From 14-2 sp963628035 (GTDB lineage: Bacteria; Bacillota; Clostridia; Lachnospirales; Lachnospiraceae): DNA of 64,000 bases. The position numbers were made by a program, and so were the translations under genes. The DNA lies in assembly GCA_963628035.1 (NCBI GenBank), contig CAVGED010000111.1, forward strand, positions 40,939 to 104,938, read 5' to 3'. The notes beneath the pieces were generated by a model. That model saw only the letters and a program-made list of their open reading frames with translations. It was not told where the DNA came from and made no database searches. The stretch's first letter is position 1. Every line of letters begins with the position of its first letter. Below, piece after piece: positions 42,331-50,653 of the stretch.

Positions 42331-44179
42331 TGAGAGAAGAACGGAAACGCAGCCTACCATGCGCCACAGAGGGCCGGGCGGCCCGGGAGGACGGATGATG
42401 CCGGGGGAGAAGGCCAAGGATTTTAAGGGGACTCTGTCCAAATTACTGGCGTACATCGGGCGGTATAAGATCGGTATCCTTTTTGTTATCCTGTTTGCCA
42501 TAGGTTCTACGGTATTTAATATTTTCGGACCGAAGATATTAGGAAAAGCAACCACGGAGATATTTAACGGTCTGATCGGCAAGCTGTCCGGCGGAAGCGG
42601 CATTGATTTCGGGAAAATCGGACAGATCCTTCTGTTTTTACTTGGAATGTATGTGTTGAGCGCTCTGTTTAACTTCATTCAGGGCCTGATTATGACCGGG
42701 ATCATCCAGAAGATCTGCTACCGCTTCCGGGACGATATCTCTAAGAAGATTAACCGGATGCCCATGAAATATTTTGAGTCCAGGACAGTCGGTGAGGTGC
42801 TTTCCCGTATCACCAATGACGTGGATACTCTGGGACAGGGCTTAAACCAGAGTGTGACCCAACTGGTCAGTTCTGTCGCTACGCTCATCGGTGTTCTGAT
42901 CATGATGCTGTCCATCAGTCCGATGATGACATTGATCGCCCTGGTGATCCTGCCGATCTCTGCCATACTGATCGGGTTGGTGATAAAGCATTCTCAGAAG
43001 TATTTCGTGAGTCAGCAGAAGTATCTGGGAGAGGTGAACGGCCAGGTGGAGGAGGTCTACAGCGGACAGAATATCGTCAAGGCCTTCAACAAGGAAGAGG
43101 ATATGCTGAAGGTGTTTAACGATACCAACGACAAGCTCTTTTCCTCCGCATGGAAATCCCAGTTCCTGTCCGGGCTTATGCAGCCGGTCATGAACTTTGT
43201 GGGAAATCTGGGTTACGTGGCTGTGGCTGTGGTAGGTGGTGTGCTCACTGTCAAGGGAAGCATTGAGGTGGGGGATATCCAGTCCTTTATCCAGTATGTG
43301 AGGAACTTTACGCAGCCCATTATCCAGATAGCCCAGGTGTCTAACATGCTTCAGTCCACAGCGGCGGCAGCCGAGCGTGTATTCGAGTTCCTGAACGAGG
43401 AAGAGGAAGATCAGACCGTGGAACATCCGGTGAAGCTTGAGAAGATGGAAGGCCGTGTGGAATTTGAACATGTACAGTTCGGTTATGACCCGGAGAAGGT
43501 CATCATCCACGATTTCAACTGCCAGGTGCAGCCGGGCCAGATGGTGGCTATAGTAGGACCCACCGGTGCAGGCAAGACCACCATGGTGAAGCTGCTGATG
43601 CGCTTCTATGATGTGAATGCAGGGTGTATCAAGGTCGACGGCTATAATGTCAAGGATTTCAACCGCAGTGAGCTTCGGGAGAATTTTGGCATGGTCTTAC
43701 AGGATACCTGGCTGTTTAAGGGCACAATTATGGAAAATATCCGCTATGGCAGGCTTGACGCTACCGATGAGGAGGTCATTGCGGCAGCTAAGGCGGCTCA
43801 TGCCCATCACTTTATCCAGACGTTGCCCGGCGGCTATCAGATGGAACTCAATGAGGACGCCAGCAATGTATCTCAGGGTCAGCGACAGCTCCTAACCATT
43901 GCCAGAGCGATTCTGGCCGACAATCCGATCCTGATCCTGGACGAAGCCACCAGCTCCGTGGATACCAGAACCGAGGAACGGATCCAGAAGGCCATGAACA
44001 ATCTGATGAAGGGCAGAACCAGCTTCGTCATCGCGCACCGTCTCTCGACCATCAAGGATGCCGACGTGATTCTGGTGATGAAGGATGGGGATATCATCGA
44101 GCAGGGGAATCACGAGACGCTGCTTAAGAAGAACGGATTCTATGCGAGTTTGTATAACTCACAATTTGAAATTGCCTGA
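42323..44179 (+). CDS. ABC exporter half-transporter B (catalytically complete)
   Basis: 618 residues. A Gly/Pro/Arg-rich N-terminal tail (residues ~12-30) precedes six helices and an ATPase with Walker A GPTGAGKTTMVKL, signature VSQGQRQLLTIARA, Walker B ILILDEATSSVD and switch VIAHRLST, all consensus. Pairs with half-transporter A, which has the degenerate site, so the dimer has one active ATP site. AAAGGAGAC precedes the ATG. Likely a multidrug or peptide/lipid exporter; substrate unknown. Confidence 0.93.
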   Translation: MSDERRTETQPTMRHRGPGGPGGRMMPGEKAKDFKGTLSKLLAYIGRYKIGILFVILFAIGSTVFNIFGPKILGKATTEIFNGLIGKLSGGSGIDFGKIGQILLFLLGMYVLSALFNFIQGLIMTGIIQKICYRFRDDISKKINRMPMKYFESRTVGEVLSRITNDVDTLGQGLNQSVTQLVSSVATLIGVLIMMLSISPMMTLIALVILPISAILIGLVIKHSQKYFVSQQKYLGEVNGQVEEVYSGQNIVKAFNKEEDMLKVFNDTNDKLFSSAWKSQFLSGLMQPVMNFVGNLGYVAVAVVGGVLTVKGSIEVGDIQSFIQYVRNFTQPIIQIAQVSNMLQSTAAAAERVFEFLNEEEEDQTVEHPVKLEKMEGRVEFEHVQFGYDPEKVIIHDFNCQVQPGQMVAIVGPTGAGKTTMVKLLMRFYDVNAGCIKVDGYNVKDFNRSELRENFGMVLQDTWLFKGTIMENIRYGRLDATDEEVIAAAKAAHAHHFIQTLPGGYQMELNEDASNVSQGQRQLLTIARAILADNPILILDEATSSVDTRTEERIQKAMNNLMKGRTSFVIAHRLSTIKDADVILVMKDGDIIEQGNHETLLKKNGFYASLYNSQFEIA

Positions 44180-44198
44180 GCGGGAGCTCAGGCAATTT
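44169..44198 (+). terminator. Hairpin overlapping the stop codon of half-transporter B
   Basis: Perfect 13-bp stem AAATTGCCTGAGC, loop GGGA, GCTCAGGCAATTT; the stop codon is inside the 5' arm. Only a short T run follows. Confidence 0.65.
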
Positions 44199-44292
44199 CA
44201 TGAGCAAGTAGCGAAGCGGATTGCGAATGTCCCGTAAGCCTGAGCGGGAGCTCAGGCAATTTCATGAGCAAGTAGCAAAGCGGATTGCGAAT
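44175..44292. repeat. Two 54-base direct repeats
   Basis: 44175-44228 and 44239-44292, period 64, differ at one base. Each contains the palindrome CCTGAGC-GGGA-GCTCAGG followed by ATGAGCAAGTAGC and GCGGATTGCGAAT. The ATGAGCAA...TTGCGAAT frame also occurs in the elements at 39.6 and 46.4 kb. Confidence 0.9.
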
Positions 44293-44325
44293 TTCTAAAA
44301 AAAGTGTAAAATATAAAAAAGCATA

Positions 44326-44354
44326 TTGACAAAGAATGCCAAGAGTGCTAAATT
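44326..44354 (+). promoter_or_regulatory. groESL promoter
   Basis: TTGACA, 17-base spacer, TAAATT. A lone CIRCE half-site GAGTGCTAA (44343-44351) overlaps the -10. Confidence 0.85.
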
Positions 44355-44369
44355 AACTTACATAGGTAA

Positions 44370-44396
44370 TTAGCACTCAAAACAAATGAGTGCTAA
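44370..44396. promoter_or_regulatory. CIRCE operator (HrcA site)
   Basis: TTAGCACTC, nine bases, GAGTGCTAA: exact CIRCE consensus just downstream of the promoter. HrcA represses groESL here until heat stress. Confidence 0.98.
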
Positions 44397-44433
44397 CAAT
44401 AGAAAAACATGTATCAACAAGGAGGCAATGATC

Positions 44434-44718
44434 ATGAAATTAGTTCCATTAGCAGACAGAGTTGTATTGAAGCAGTGTGAAGCGGAGGAGACTACCAAGT
44501 CCGGTATCATCCTTGCAAGTTCTGCACAGGAGAAGCCACAGGAGGCAGAGGTTATCGCAGTAGGTCCTGGCGGAAATGTAGATGGAAAAGAAGTTACCAT
44601 GCATGTGAAGGCTGGAGATAAGGTTATCTATTCCAAATATGCCGGAACAGAAGTGAAGCTGGACGGCGAAGAGTATATCATTGTGAAGCAGAGTGATATA
44701 TTAGCAATTGTAGAGTAA
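44434..44718 (+). CDS. groES: Co-chaperonin GroES
   Basis: 94 residues, the 10-kDa lid of the chaperonin. MKLVPLADRVVLKQ, SGIILASSAQEKPQEAEV with the mobile loop, and the C-terminal EYIIVKQSDILAIVE are typical. The ATG at 44434 has AAGGAGG in front; the longer frame would begin inside CIRCE. Confidence 0.98.
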   Translation: MKLVPLADRVVLKQCEAEETTKSGIILASSAQEKPQEAEVIAVGPGGNVDGKEVTMHVKAGDKVIYSKYAGTEVKLDGEEYIIVKQSDILAIVE

Positions 44719-44751
44719 CAAATAATAGGTAGGAAAAGGAGATAGATTATC

Positions 44752-46377
44752 ATGGCAAAGGAATTAAAGTATGGATCAGAAGCAAGAAAAGCTCTGGAAG
44801 CAGGTGTAGATAAATTAGCGGACACCGTAAGAGTGACCTTAGGACCGAAGGGAAGGAACGTCGTACTTGACAAATCCTTCGGAGCTCCCCTTATTACCAA
44901 CGATGGCGTTACCATCGCTAAGGAGATCGAGCTGGAGGATGCTTTCGAGAATATGGGAGCACAACTGGTGAAGGAAGTTGCCACTAAGACCAATGATGTA
45001 GCCGGAGACGGTACCACAACCGCAACAGTTCTGGCGCAGGCAATGGTTAAGGAAGGAATGAAGAACCTGGAAGCAGGTGCAAACCCCATTATCTTAAGAA
45101 AGGGTATGAAGAAGGCTACTGACAAGGCTGTAGAAGCACTGGCAGCAATGAGCCAGAAGGTTGACGGCAAGAATCATATCGCCAAAGTAGCTGCCATCTC
45201 CGCAGGAGATGAGACAGTCGGCAATCTGGTAGCAGATGCCATGGAGAAGGTTTCCAACGATGGCGTGATCACCATCGAGGAATCCAAGACGATGATGACA
45301 GAACTGGACCTGGTAGAAGGTATGCAGTTTGACCGCGGATACATTTCCGCATATATGGCAACCGATATGGATAAAATGGAAGCCGTTCTGGACGATCCTT
45401 ATATCCTGATCACCGATAAGAAGCTTAGCAATATCCAGGAACTTCTGCCGATCTTAGAGCAGATCGTACAGTCCGGTAAAAAGCTTCTCATCATTGCAGA
45501 GGATGTAGAGGGCGAAGCATTAACCACTCTGATCGTTAACAAGCTGCGTGGAACCTTCAATGTTGTAGCAGTTAAGGCACCGGGCTACGGCGACAGAAGA
45601 AAAGCTATGCTGGAGGATATCGCTATCCTGACCGGAGGCCAGGTGATCTCCGACGAGCTCGGCCTTGACCTGAAGGAAGCAACTCTGGATATGCTGGGTC
45701 GTGCGAAGTCTGTGAAGGTTCAGAAGGAGACCACTGTGATCGTTGACGGCGAAGGCGATAAGGATGCCATCCAGGCCAGAATCAATCAGATCAAGGGACA
45801 GATTGAGGAGACCACCTCTGACTTTGATCGTGAGAAATTGCAGGAGCGTCTTGCCAAGCTGGCTGGCGGCGTAGCCGTTATCCGCGTAGGAGCTGCTACC
45901 GAGACCGAGATGAAGGAGAGCAAGCTTCGTATGGAGGATGCACTTGCAGCCACCAGAGCGGCTGTGGAAGAGGGAATCATCGCAGGCGGCGGTTCTGCAT
46001 ATATCCACGCAGCCAAGGAAGTTGCTAAGCTGGCCGATCAGCTGGAAGGCGATGAGAAGACCGGTGCCAAGGTTATCCTGAAAGCACTGGAAGCTCCGTT
46101 GCATTACATTGTTGCCAATGCCGGTATGGAAGCGGCTGTTGTTATCAATAAAGTACGTGAGTCCGCACCAGGAATCGGTTTTGACGCTCTGAAGGAAGAA
46201 TATGTAGACATGGTAGAGGCTGGTATTTTGGATCCGGTTAAGGTTACCAGAAGCGCTCTGCAGAACGCTACCAGCGTAGCAGCTACCCTGTTGACTACGG
46301 AATCCGTAGTAGCAAACATCAAAGAAGACACCCCAGCAATGCCGGCAGGCGGCGCCGGAATGGGCGGAATGATGTAA
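44752..46377 (+). CDS. groEL: Chaperonin GroEL
   Basis: 541 residues, 60-kDa ATP-dependent folding chamber. Seen: LGPKGRNVVLDKSFG, the ATP-binding GDGTTTATVLAQ, the apical domain (MQFDRGYISAYM), EEGIIAGGGSAYIHA, and the Gly/Met tail GGAGMGGMM. Follows groES by 33 bases with AAAGGAGA. Confidence 0.99.
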   Translation: MAKELKYGSEARKALEAGVDKLADTVRVTLGPKGRNVVLDKSFGAPLITNDGVTIAKEIELEDAFENMGAQLVKEVATKTNDVAGDGTTTATVLAQAMVKEGMKNLEAGANPIILRKGMKKATDKAVEALAAMSQKVDGKNHIAKVAAISAGDETVGNLVADAMEKVSNDGVITIEESKTMMTELDLVEGMQFDRGYISAYMATDMDKMEAVLDDPYILITDKKLSNIQELLPILEQIVQSGKKLLIIAEDVEGEALTTLIVNKLRGTFNVVAVKAPGYGDRRKAMLEDIAILTGGQVISDELGLDLKEATLDMLGRAKSVKVQKETTVIVDGEGDKDAIQARINQIKGQIEETTSDFDREKLQERLAKLAGGVAVIRVGAATETEMKESKLRMEDALAATRAAVEEGIIAGGGSAYIHAAKEVAKLADQLEGDEKTGAKVILKALEAPLHYIVANAGMEAAVVINKVRESAPGIGFDALKEEYVDMVEAGILDPVKVTRSALQNATSVAATLLTTESVVANIKEDTPAMPAGGAGMGGMM

Positions 46378-46572
46378 TATGAAAGCCCAGTCTCCATGTC
46401 TGGACGTAGCGGGTGCTTGCACACGCAAGCGTCCAGGCATGAGAGACGCTAACCTATATGAGCAAGAAGCGCGATAGCGCGGATTGCGAATATAGGTAGG
46501 AGTGCGAGAATGCGAAGCATGGAGCAATCCGTAGGCTTTCATATGATAGCGAATGGGCGTGTGCTGAACTAT
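46377..46572. repeat. Large structured intergenic repeat after groEL
   Basis: Outer stem ATATGAAAGCC/GGCTTTCATAT (46377-46387, 46534-46544). Inside are a TCTGGACG/CGTCCAGG hairpin with GGGTGCTTGCACAC at its apex, and CCTATAT/ATATAGG enclosing GAGCAAGAAGCGCG and GCGCGGATTGCGAAT. Next to it is ATAG/CTAT around the loop CGAATGGGCGTGTGCTGAA (46546-46572), the loop also found at 6.1 kb. It fills most of the 378-base gap with the terminator and promoter that follow. Confidence 0.8.
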
Positions 46573-46580
46573 TAATAAGA

Positions 46581-46636
46581 CAAACACAAAATCCCAGGAA
46601 CTGTGATTATTCACGGCTTCTGGGATTTTGTGTTTG
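46581..46636. terminator. groEL terminator
   Basis: 17-bp perfect stem CAAACACAAAATCCCAG with CTGGGATTTTGTGTTTG, with an inner GTGA/TCAC hairpin. T-rich 3' arm. Confidence 0.8.
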
Positions 46637-46662
46637 CGGATTATGTGAGACTGTGATACAAT
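46634..46662 (+). promoter_or_regulatory. Candidate promoter for the MBL-SIS-ROK operon
   Basis: TTGCGG, 17-base spacer, TACAAT, about 90 bases before the first gene. Confidence 0.5.
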
Positions 46663-46755
46663 GTGCATATGCAATGAGCAGTACCAGATGAAAGGTTTGC
46701 TGGGCGTGCACAACGGCAACTCTTGACGCCTATACATAGAGGAGAAAGCACGAAA

Positions 46756-47436
46756 ATGAAGATCCGGTTTTTAGGAACGGGAGCAGCGGATTGGAATGCC
46801 GCTGTTGATGGAAATAACAAAGAATACCGCAGAAACGCCTCTGCACTGGTTGACGGGTGGCTGTTGATCGACCCCGGTCCCTGTGTCCCGGAGGCACTTC
46901 AAACATTCGGAATCGATCCGGTCGGGATTAAGCGGGTGATCAATACACACCGTCATTCCGATCATTATTGCCAGAAAACAATGGATTTCCTGCAGGAGAC
47001 AGGTGCGCGCTTTGTTTCGTTTGCGGCGGGGGAGCGAAAGAAGATCCGCGGCTATACCGTGTCAGCATATGCCGCAAATCACGGTACATGTACCGGAGCG
47101 GTGCACTTTATGATCGATGACGGCACAAGCCGTCTGTTTTACGGACTGGATGGAGCATGGCTTCTTTATAATGAGATTCAGGCAATCCGCAGGAAGCACG
47201 TTGATCTTGCGGTGTTGGATGCAACGGTTGGTGAAGTTTCCGGGGATTACCGGATCTTTGAGCACAATGATCTTAAAATGGTTCGGGAAATGAAGAGTTC
47301 GCTTGAGCCATATGTGGATCGCTTTGTTATTAGTCATATGGCGAAAACGTTACATACCGGGCATGAGAAGTTATCGATCAGGATGGAGAAGGATGGAATC
47401 GTGACGGCATATGACGGGCTGGAGATTTGTTTCTGA
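46756..47436 (+). CDS. MBL-fold metallohydrolase (PhnP-like)
   Basis: 226 residues. Starts MKIRFLGTGAADWN, as in PhnP/RNase Z-like hydrolases. Metal motif NTHRHSDHYCQ (HxHxDH), GYTVSAYAANH, LFYGLDGAWLL, LDATVG and VISHMAKTLH near the C-terminus. It probably cleaves a phosphodiester; PhnP itself acts on ribose cyclic phosphate. Neighbouring SIS and ROK genes suggest sugar-phosphate metabolism. The ATG at 46756 follows GAGGAG at a slightly long spacing; the 46723 start has none. Confidence 0.85.
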   Translation: MKIRFLGTGAADWNAAVDGNNKEYRRNASALVDGWLLIDPGPCVPEALQTFGIDPVGIKRVINTHRHSDHYCQKTMDFLQETGARFVSFAAGERKKIRGYTVSAYAANHGTCTGAVHFMIDDGTSRLFYGLDGAWLLYNEIQAIRRKHVDLAVLDATVGEVSGDYRIFEHNDLKMVREMKSSLEPYVDRFVISHMAKTLHTGHEKLSIRMEKDGIVTAYDGLEICF

Positions 47437-47615
47437 GAAGCCGTTAGAAATACTAATGAAACTACCGCAAAAGGGCAGGGAAAGCTTATACGTGTTGGAA
47501 ACCAGTCGGCAGGGAACCTGGAAGGTGTTATAACATCGGGGAGGAACGGAACAGGAACGCTTGCTATTCCAGGCAAATAGCGAAATAGTAATAATATACG
47601 AGGGAGATAGAGAAA

Positions 47616-48262
47616 ATGAAGCAAAACAATACAGAATTAGTAGAGAAATTCAGAACAAGACATCCTCAGTTAAATGACGCAGTAGATCAGTTGCTGGAAG
47701 CAGCGGATATGCTGGTTGATACGTACAAAAAAGGCGGTAAAGTGCTCGTATGCGGAAATGGCGGGAGTGCATCTGATGCGGAAAACATATTGTAGGAGAA
47801 CTGATGAAAGGATTTTGCTTGAAGAGAGAACTGCCAGAGAAAATCAGAGGCAGGATTAAAGCACAGAATCCCGACGAAGCACAGTTCTTGTGTGATAATC
47901 TGCAGCAGGCACTTCCTGCAATCTCATTGGTAAGCCATTCGGCATTAATAACTGCGTTTATGAATGATGTTGAACCTTCCATGGTGTTCGCACAGCAGGT
48001 ATTGGGGTATGGAAAATCGGAGGATACACTTATCGGACTGAGCACTTCCGGAAATTCAGAAAATGTTATAAATGCAATTCGTGTAGCCAATAGTATTGGA
48101 TTGCATACGGTGGGGTTTACCGGAGCGTGCGCCAGTAAGATGTCTGAACTCTGTGATGTGACCATTCAAGCACCGCAGAAAGAAACCTATTTGATTCAGG
48201 AAGAGCACATTAAACTCTATCATTTGTTATGCCTGATTATTGAAAATGAATTTTTTGGATAA
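47616..48262 (+). pseudogene. SIS-domain sugar isomerase (GmhA-like), interrupted by a frameshift
   Basis: The first frame starts at ATG 47616 (GAGGGAGAT upstream) and reads LVCGNGGSASDAEN, then stops at TAG 47793. The second frame, to 48262, resumes from CAT at 47786 as HIVGELMKGF and continues with the rest of an SIS phosphosugar isomerase (STSGNSENVINAI, GFTGACASKMSELCD, EEHIKLYHLLC). Joined, they give about 215 residues, near full length for GmhA/DiaA-type proteins. The break is at GGAAAAC near 47782. A one-base loss (or two-base gain) explains it; the run is not a canonical slippery heptamer. Either the gene is inactivated or it is a sequence error. Confidence 0.85.
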
Positions 48263-48287
48263 GATAATAGTAGGAAGGGATAAGAGT

Positions 48288-49277
48288 ATGGACAAGAGAT
48301 ATCTTGGAATAGACATAGGCGGCACAAAATGTGCGGTGTCACTTGCAGATTCAGAAATAAAAATTCTGGATAAAATCGTATTTCCTACCAAGGTGGAAAG
48401 AGGATGGCAGGCAATCATCTGTGAGATTATAGAGCAATGTGAAATCATCATGGAAAAACATGACTTGAAGGGGAATATAAGAACCATCGGAATCAGCTGC
48501 GGAGATCCATTGGATGACAAAAAAGGTGTTATTTATTCACCGCCAAATCTTCCGGATTGGGATCGTGTTCCAATCGTGCAGATATTAGAAGAAAGGTTTG
48601 AAATTCCGACATATATCCAAAATGATGCAAATGCGTGTGCGATGGCAGAGTGGAAATATGGAGCCGGAAAAGGAACCGATAACATGATCTTCTTAACCTT
48701 CGGAACAGGACTTGGCGCAGGTCTGATCTTGGATGGAAAACTGTATTCCGGAACGAATGGTATGGCGGGAGAAGTTGGACACATCCGTCTGTCAGAAGAA
48801 GGACCGGTTGGATTTGGGAAAGAGGGGTCTTTTGAAGGATTCTGCAGTGGCGGTGGAATTAAAAAACTGTGTGAACTGATGGCAAAAGAAGCCGAACAAA
48901 AGGAAGCGTTGGAAGTCATGACAGGTATAACGGCTGCGGATGTTTTTAGAAAGGCTACTGAAGGGAATCCGTTTGCCCTTTCTGTTGTGGAACGGTGTGC
49001 AAAATATCTGGGACGTGGTCTGGCAATTCTTGTTGATATTCTGAATCCCGAAAGAATTGTAATTGGAAGTATATTTGTACGAGGAGAACATCTTCTTCGT
49101 GAAAAAATGCAGGAAGTATTACAAGAAGAGGCGATTGCCCAGAGTATTGCTGTGTGTGAAATAGTGCCGGCACAGCTTGGCGAAAGCGTTGGAGATATGG
49201 CAGCACTTACGGTAGCAATTTATAATGACTATGAAAACGGAGCGAGGAGAAAACGCGAATACCCCAAACTATGTTGA
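48288..49277 (+). CDS. ROK-family sugar kinase
   Basis: 329 residues. YLGIDIGGTKCAVSLAD (phosphate-1), IQNDANACAMAEWKYGAGKG, FLTFGTGLGAGLILDGKLYSG, GMAGEVGHIRL with the metal-binding His, and SGGGIKKLCE. The typical ROK zinc CxCGxxGC motif is not present: the stretch after GHIRL reads FGKEGSFEGFCSGGG. So it is a divergent kinase of glucokinase/N-acetylmannosamine type; substrate unknown. GGAAGGGAT precedes the ATG. Last gene of the operon with the MBL hydrolase and SIS protein. Confidence 0.9.
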   Translation: MDKRYLGIDIGGTKCAVSLADSEIKILDKIVFPTKVERGWQAIICEIIEQCEIIMEKHDLKGNIRTIGISCGDPLDDKKGVIYSPPNLPDWDRVPIVQILEERFEIPTYIQNDANACAMAEWKYGAGKGTDNMIFLTFGTGLGAGLILDGKLYSGTNGMAGEVGHIRLSEEGPVGFGKEGSFEGFCSGGGIKKLCELMAKEAEQKEALEVMTGITAADVFRKATEGNPFALSVVERCAKYLGRGLAILVDILNPERIVIGSIFVRGEHLLREKMQEVLQEEAIAQSIAVCEIVPAQLGESVGDMAALTVAIYNDYENGARRKREYPKLC

Positions 49278-49312
49278 TAATATCACATCATCGGAATATC
49301 GAAAAGAACACA

Positions 49313-49362
49313 AAAAAGCAGAAAATGATTGACTCCTATCGGTCAATCATTTTCTGCTTTTT
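49313..49362. terminator. Bidirectional terminator
   Basis: 21-bp perfect stem from AAAAAGCAGAAAATG to its complement, loop TCCTATCG, A/T runs at both ends, between converging ROK and AraC genes. Confidence 0.92.
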
Positions 49363-49416
49363 GGGATATCATAAGAAGATTGAAGAATGGCGCAGGGAAA
49401 GCAATCCTGGACGGTC

Positions 49417-50322
49417 TTATAATTTTTCTGGCTTGCACGGGAGCAACGAATATTTCTTGCGGTATTGGCTGGGAGTCATACCGGTAGAATTCTTAAAAAT
49501 ACGATTGAAGTGAGTAATATTATCGCAGCCTATGGAGACGCCTATGTCGATGATCTTCATGTTTGACTGCGAGAGATAGTCTTTTGCACGTGATATCCGC
49601 TGCGCGGTAATGTACTGATTGATGGTGCAGCCCATATATTTTTTGAACATGCTACTCAATCTGGAATAGCTATAGCCATATTTTTTGGGCAGTTCTGATT
49701 TGATGGAGCAGCTCTGGAAAGAAGAAGTAGAGAGATCCAGCAGCATTTGGGTGAGCCAGGCAGGATAATGTTGGGTGACAGTGTTTTGCAATAACAGTTC
49801 AGATAATAGTTGAACAAACAGGATACGGCAATGATCTACCTTGTCTGCAAGCGGAATATTCTCTGCAAATTGTAAAAACTGAGTATCCGTAATACATCTG
49901 TTGAGGATATTTGTACTGATGGGAAAAAACAGAGTATTGTGCAAAAATAGCTTTTGCAGCAAATTTTCACTGTAGGTAGAGGTTACCCGGTGCATATATT
50001 CCGGAGTGATATAAAAATTCAGGCCTATGATCTGATCACAGTTGCAGGTAATAAAGGAATGGTGATCGTCCGGGCAAAGAAAACAAGCCTGCCCGGCATT
50101 CATTATGGTAGTGTTGCCGTTGATGTTATGGTATAAAGTACCCTGAACAAGGATAAATAATTCAAAATGGCTGTGAAAATGATACAACGGATAGTCAAAG
50201 TTTGTCCAGGTAAAGGAAATATCAGCATCAGGCCAAGGACTGGCACTGGCAATGTCAGACCGTAAGGCGGCAGTATCCAGATCTCCGCGAACAGAAAATA
50301 CAGGATGTATCTCTTGAAACAT
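49417..50322 (-). CDS. AraC-family transcriptional regulator
   Basis: 301 residues. N-terminal cupin-like sensor (residues ~35-110: YHFHSHFELFILVQGTLYHNING, AGQACFLCPDDHHSF) and a C-terminal double HTH (LPKKYGYSYSRLSSMFKKYM, IDIGVSIGCDNITHFNRIFK, GMTPSQYRKKY). Start ATG at 50322 with GGGAGGAAT. Divergent from the beta-mannosidase locus, so probably its sugar-responsive activator; the 26-base direct repeats in the shared gap are its likely sites. Confidence 0.93.
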   Translation of the reverse strand: MFQEIHPVFSVRGDLDTAALRSDIASASPWPDADISFTWTNFDYPLYHFHSHFELFILVQGTLYHNINGNTTIMNAGQACFLCPDDHHSFITCNCDQIIGLNFYITPEYMHRVTSTYSENLLQKLFLHNTLFFPISTNILNRCITDTQFLQFAENIPLADKVDHCRILFVQLLSELLLQNTVTQHYPAWLTQMLLDLSTSSFQSCSIKSELPKKYGYSYSRLSSMFKKYMGCTINQYITAQRISRAKDYLSQSNMKIIDIGVSIGCDNITHFNRIFKNSTGMTPSQYRKKYSLLPCKPEKL

Positions 50323-50426
50323 GTTATCATTCCTCCCTAAGTAAGCAACAGCAAAATTTATGAAATTTGTGCTTCTCTGCAAATCAACGCAACATTTTTC
50401 TTTTCCACAAGAAAATGACTACATGC

Positions 50427-50455
50427 ATTATACGTTAAAAAGTACAAAATATCAA
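50427..50455 (-). promoter_or_regulatory. Promoter of the AraC gene
   Basis: On the minus strand TTGATA, 17-base spacer, TATAAT. Confidence 0.8.
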
Positions 50456-50505
50456 CTTAAAAACATATGTATTTTTGGAAAATGTTGCTTGTAAATGTTT
50501 TGAGA

Positions 50506-50531
50506 CTATTTGCTAAGAAACCAATTTGGAA
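50506..50531 (+). repeat. Direct repeat 1, candidate AraC-family operator
   Basis: CTATTTGCTAAGAAACC then AATTTGGAA: 22 of 26 bases match repeat 2 at 50628-50653, 122 bases away in the same orientation. Confidence 0.75.
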
Positions 50532-50627
50532 GCATTTTGTATATATGAAAAATAAAAAGCAGCTGCAAAATAATCAATTGGTTGTCAATTTGAAAAAAAT
50601 ATTGGACTTTTTGTAAAGAACTTGGTG

Positions 50628-50653
50628 CTATTTGCTTAGAAAATAATCTGGAA
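50628..50653 (+). repeat. Direct repeat 2, candidate AraC-family operator
   Basis: CTATTTGCTTAGAAAAT then AATCTGGAA, overlapping the -35 of the beta-mannosidase promoter, as expected for a class II activator site. Confidence 0.75.

Noticed and set aside
47781..47786. Programmed -1 frameshift in the SIS gene
   Set aside because: GGAAAAC is not a canonical X-XXY-YYZ slippery site, and this family does not use recoding as far as I know; kept as pseudogene or error.
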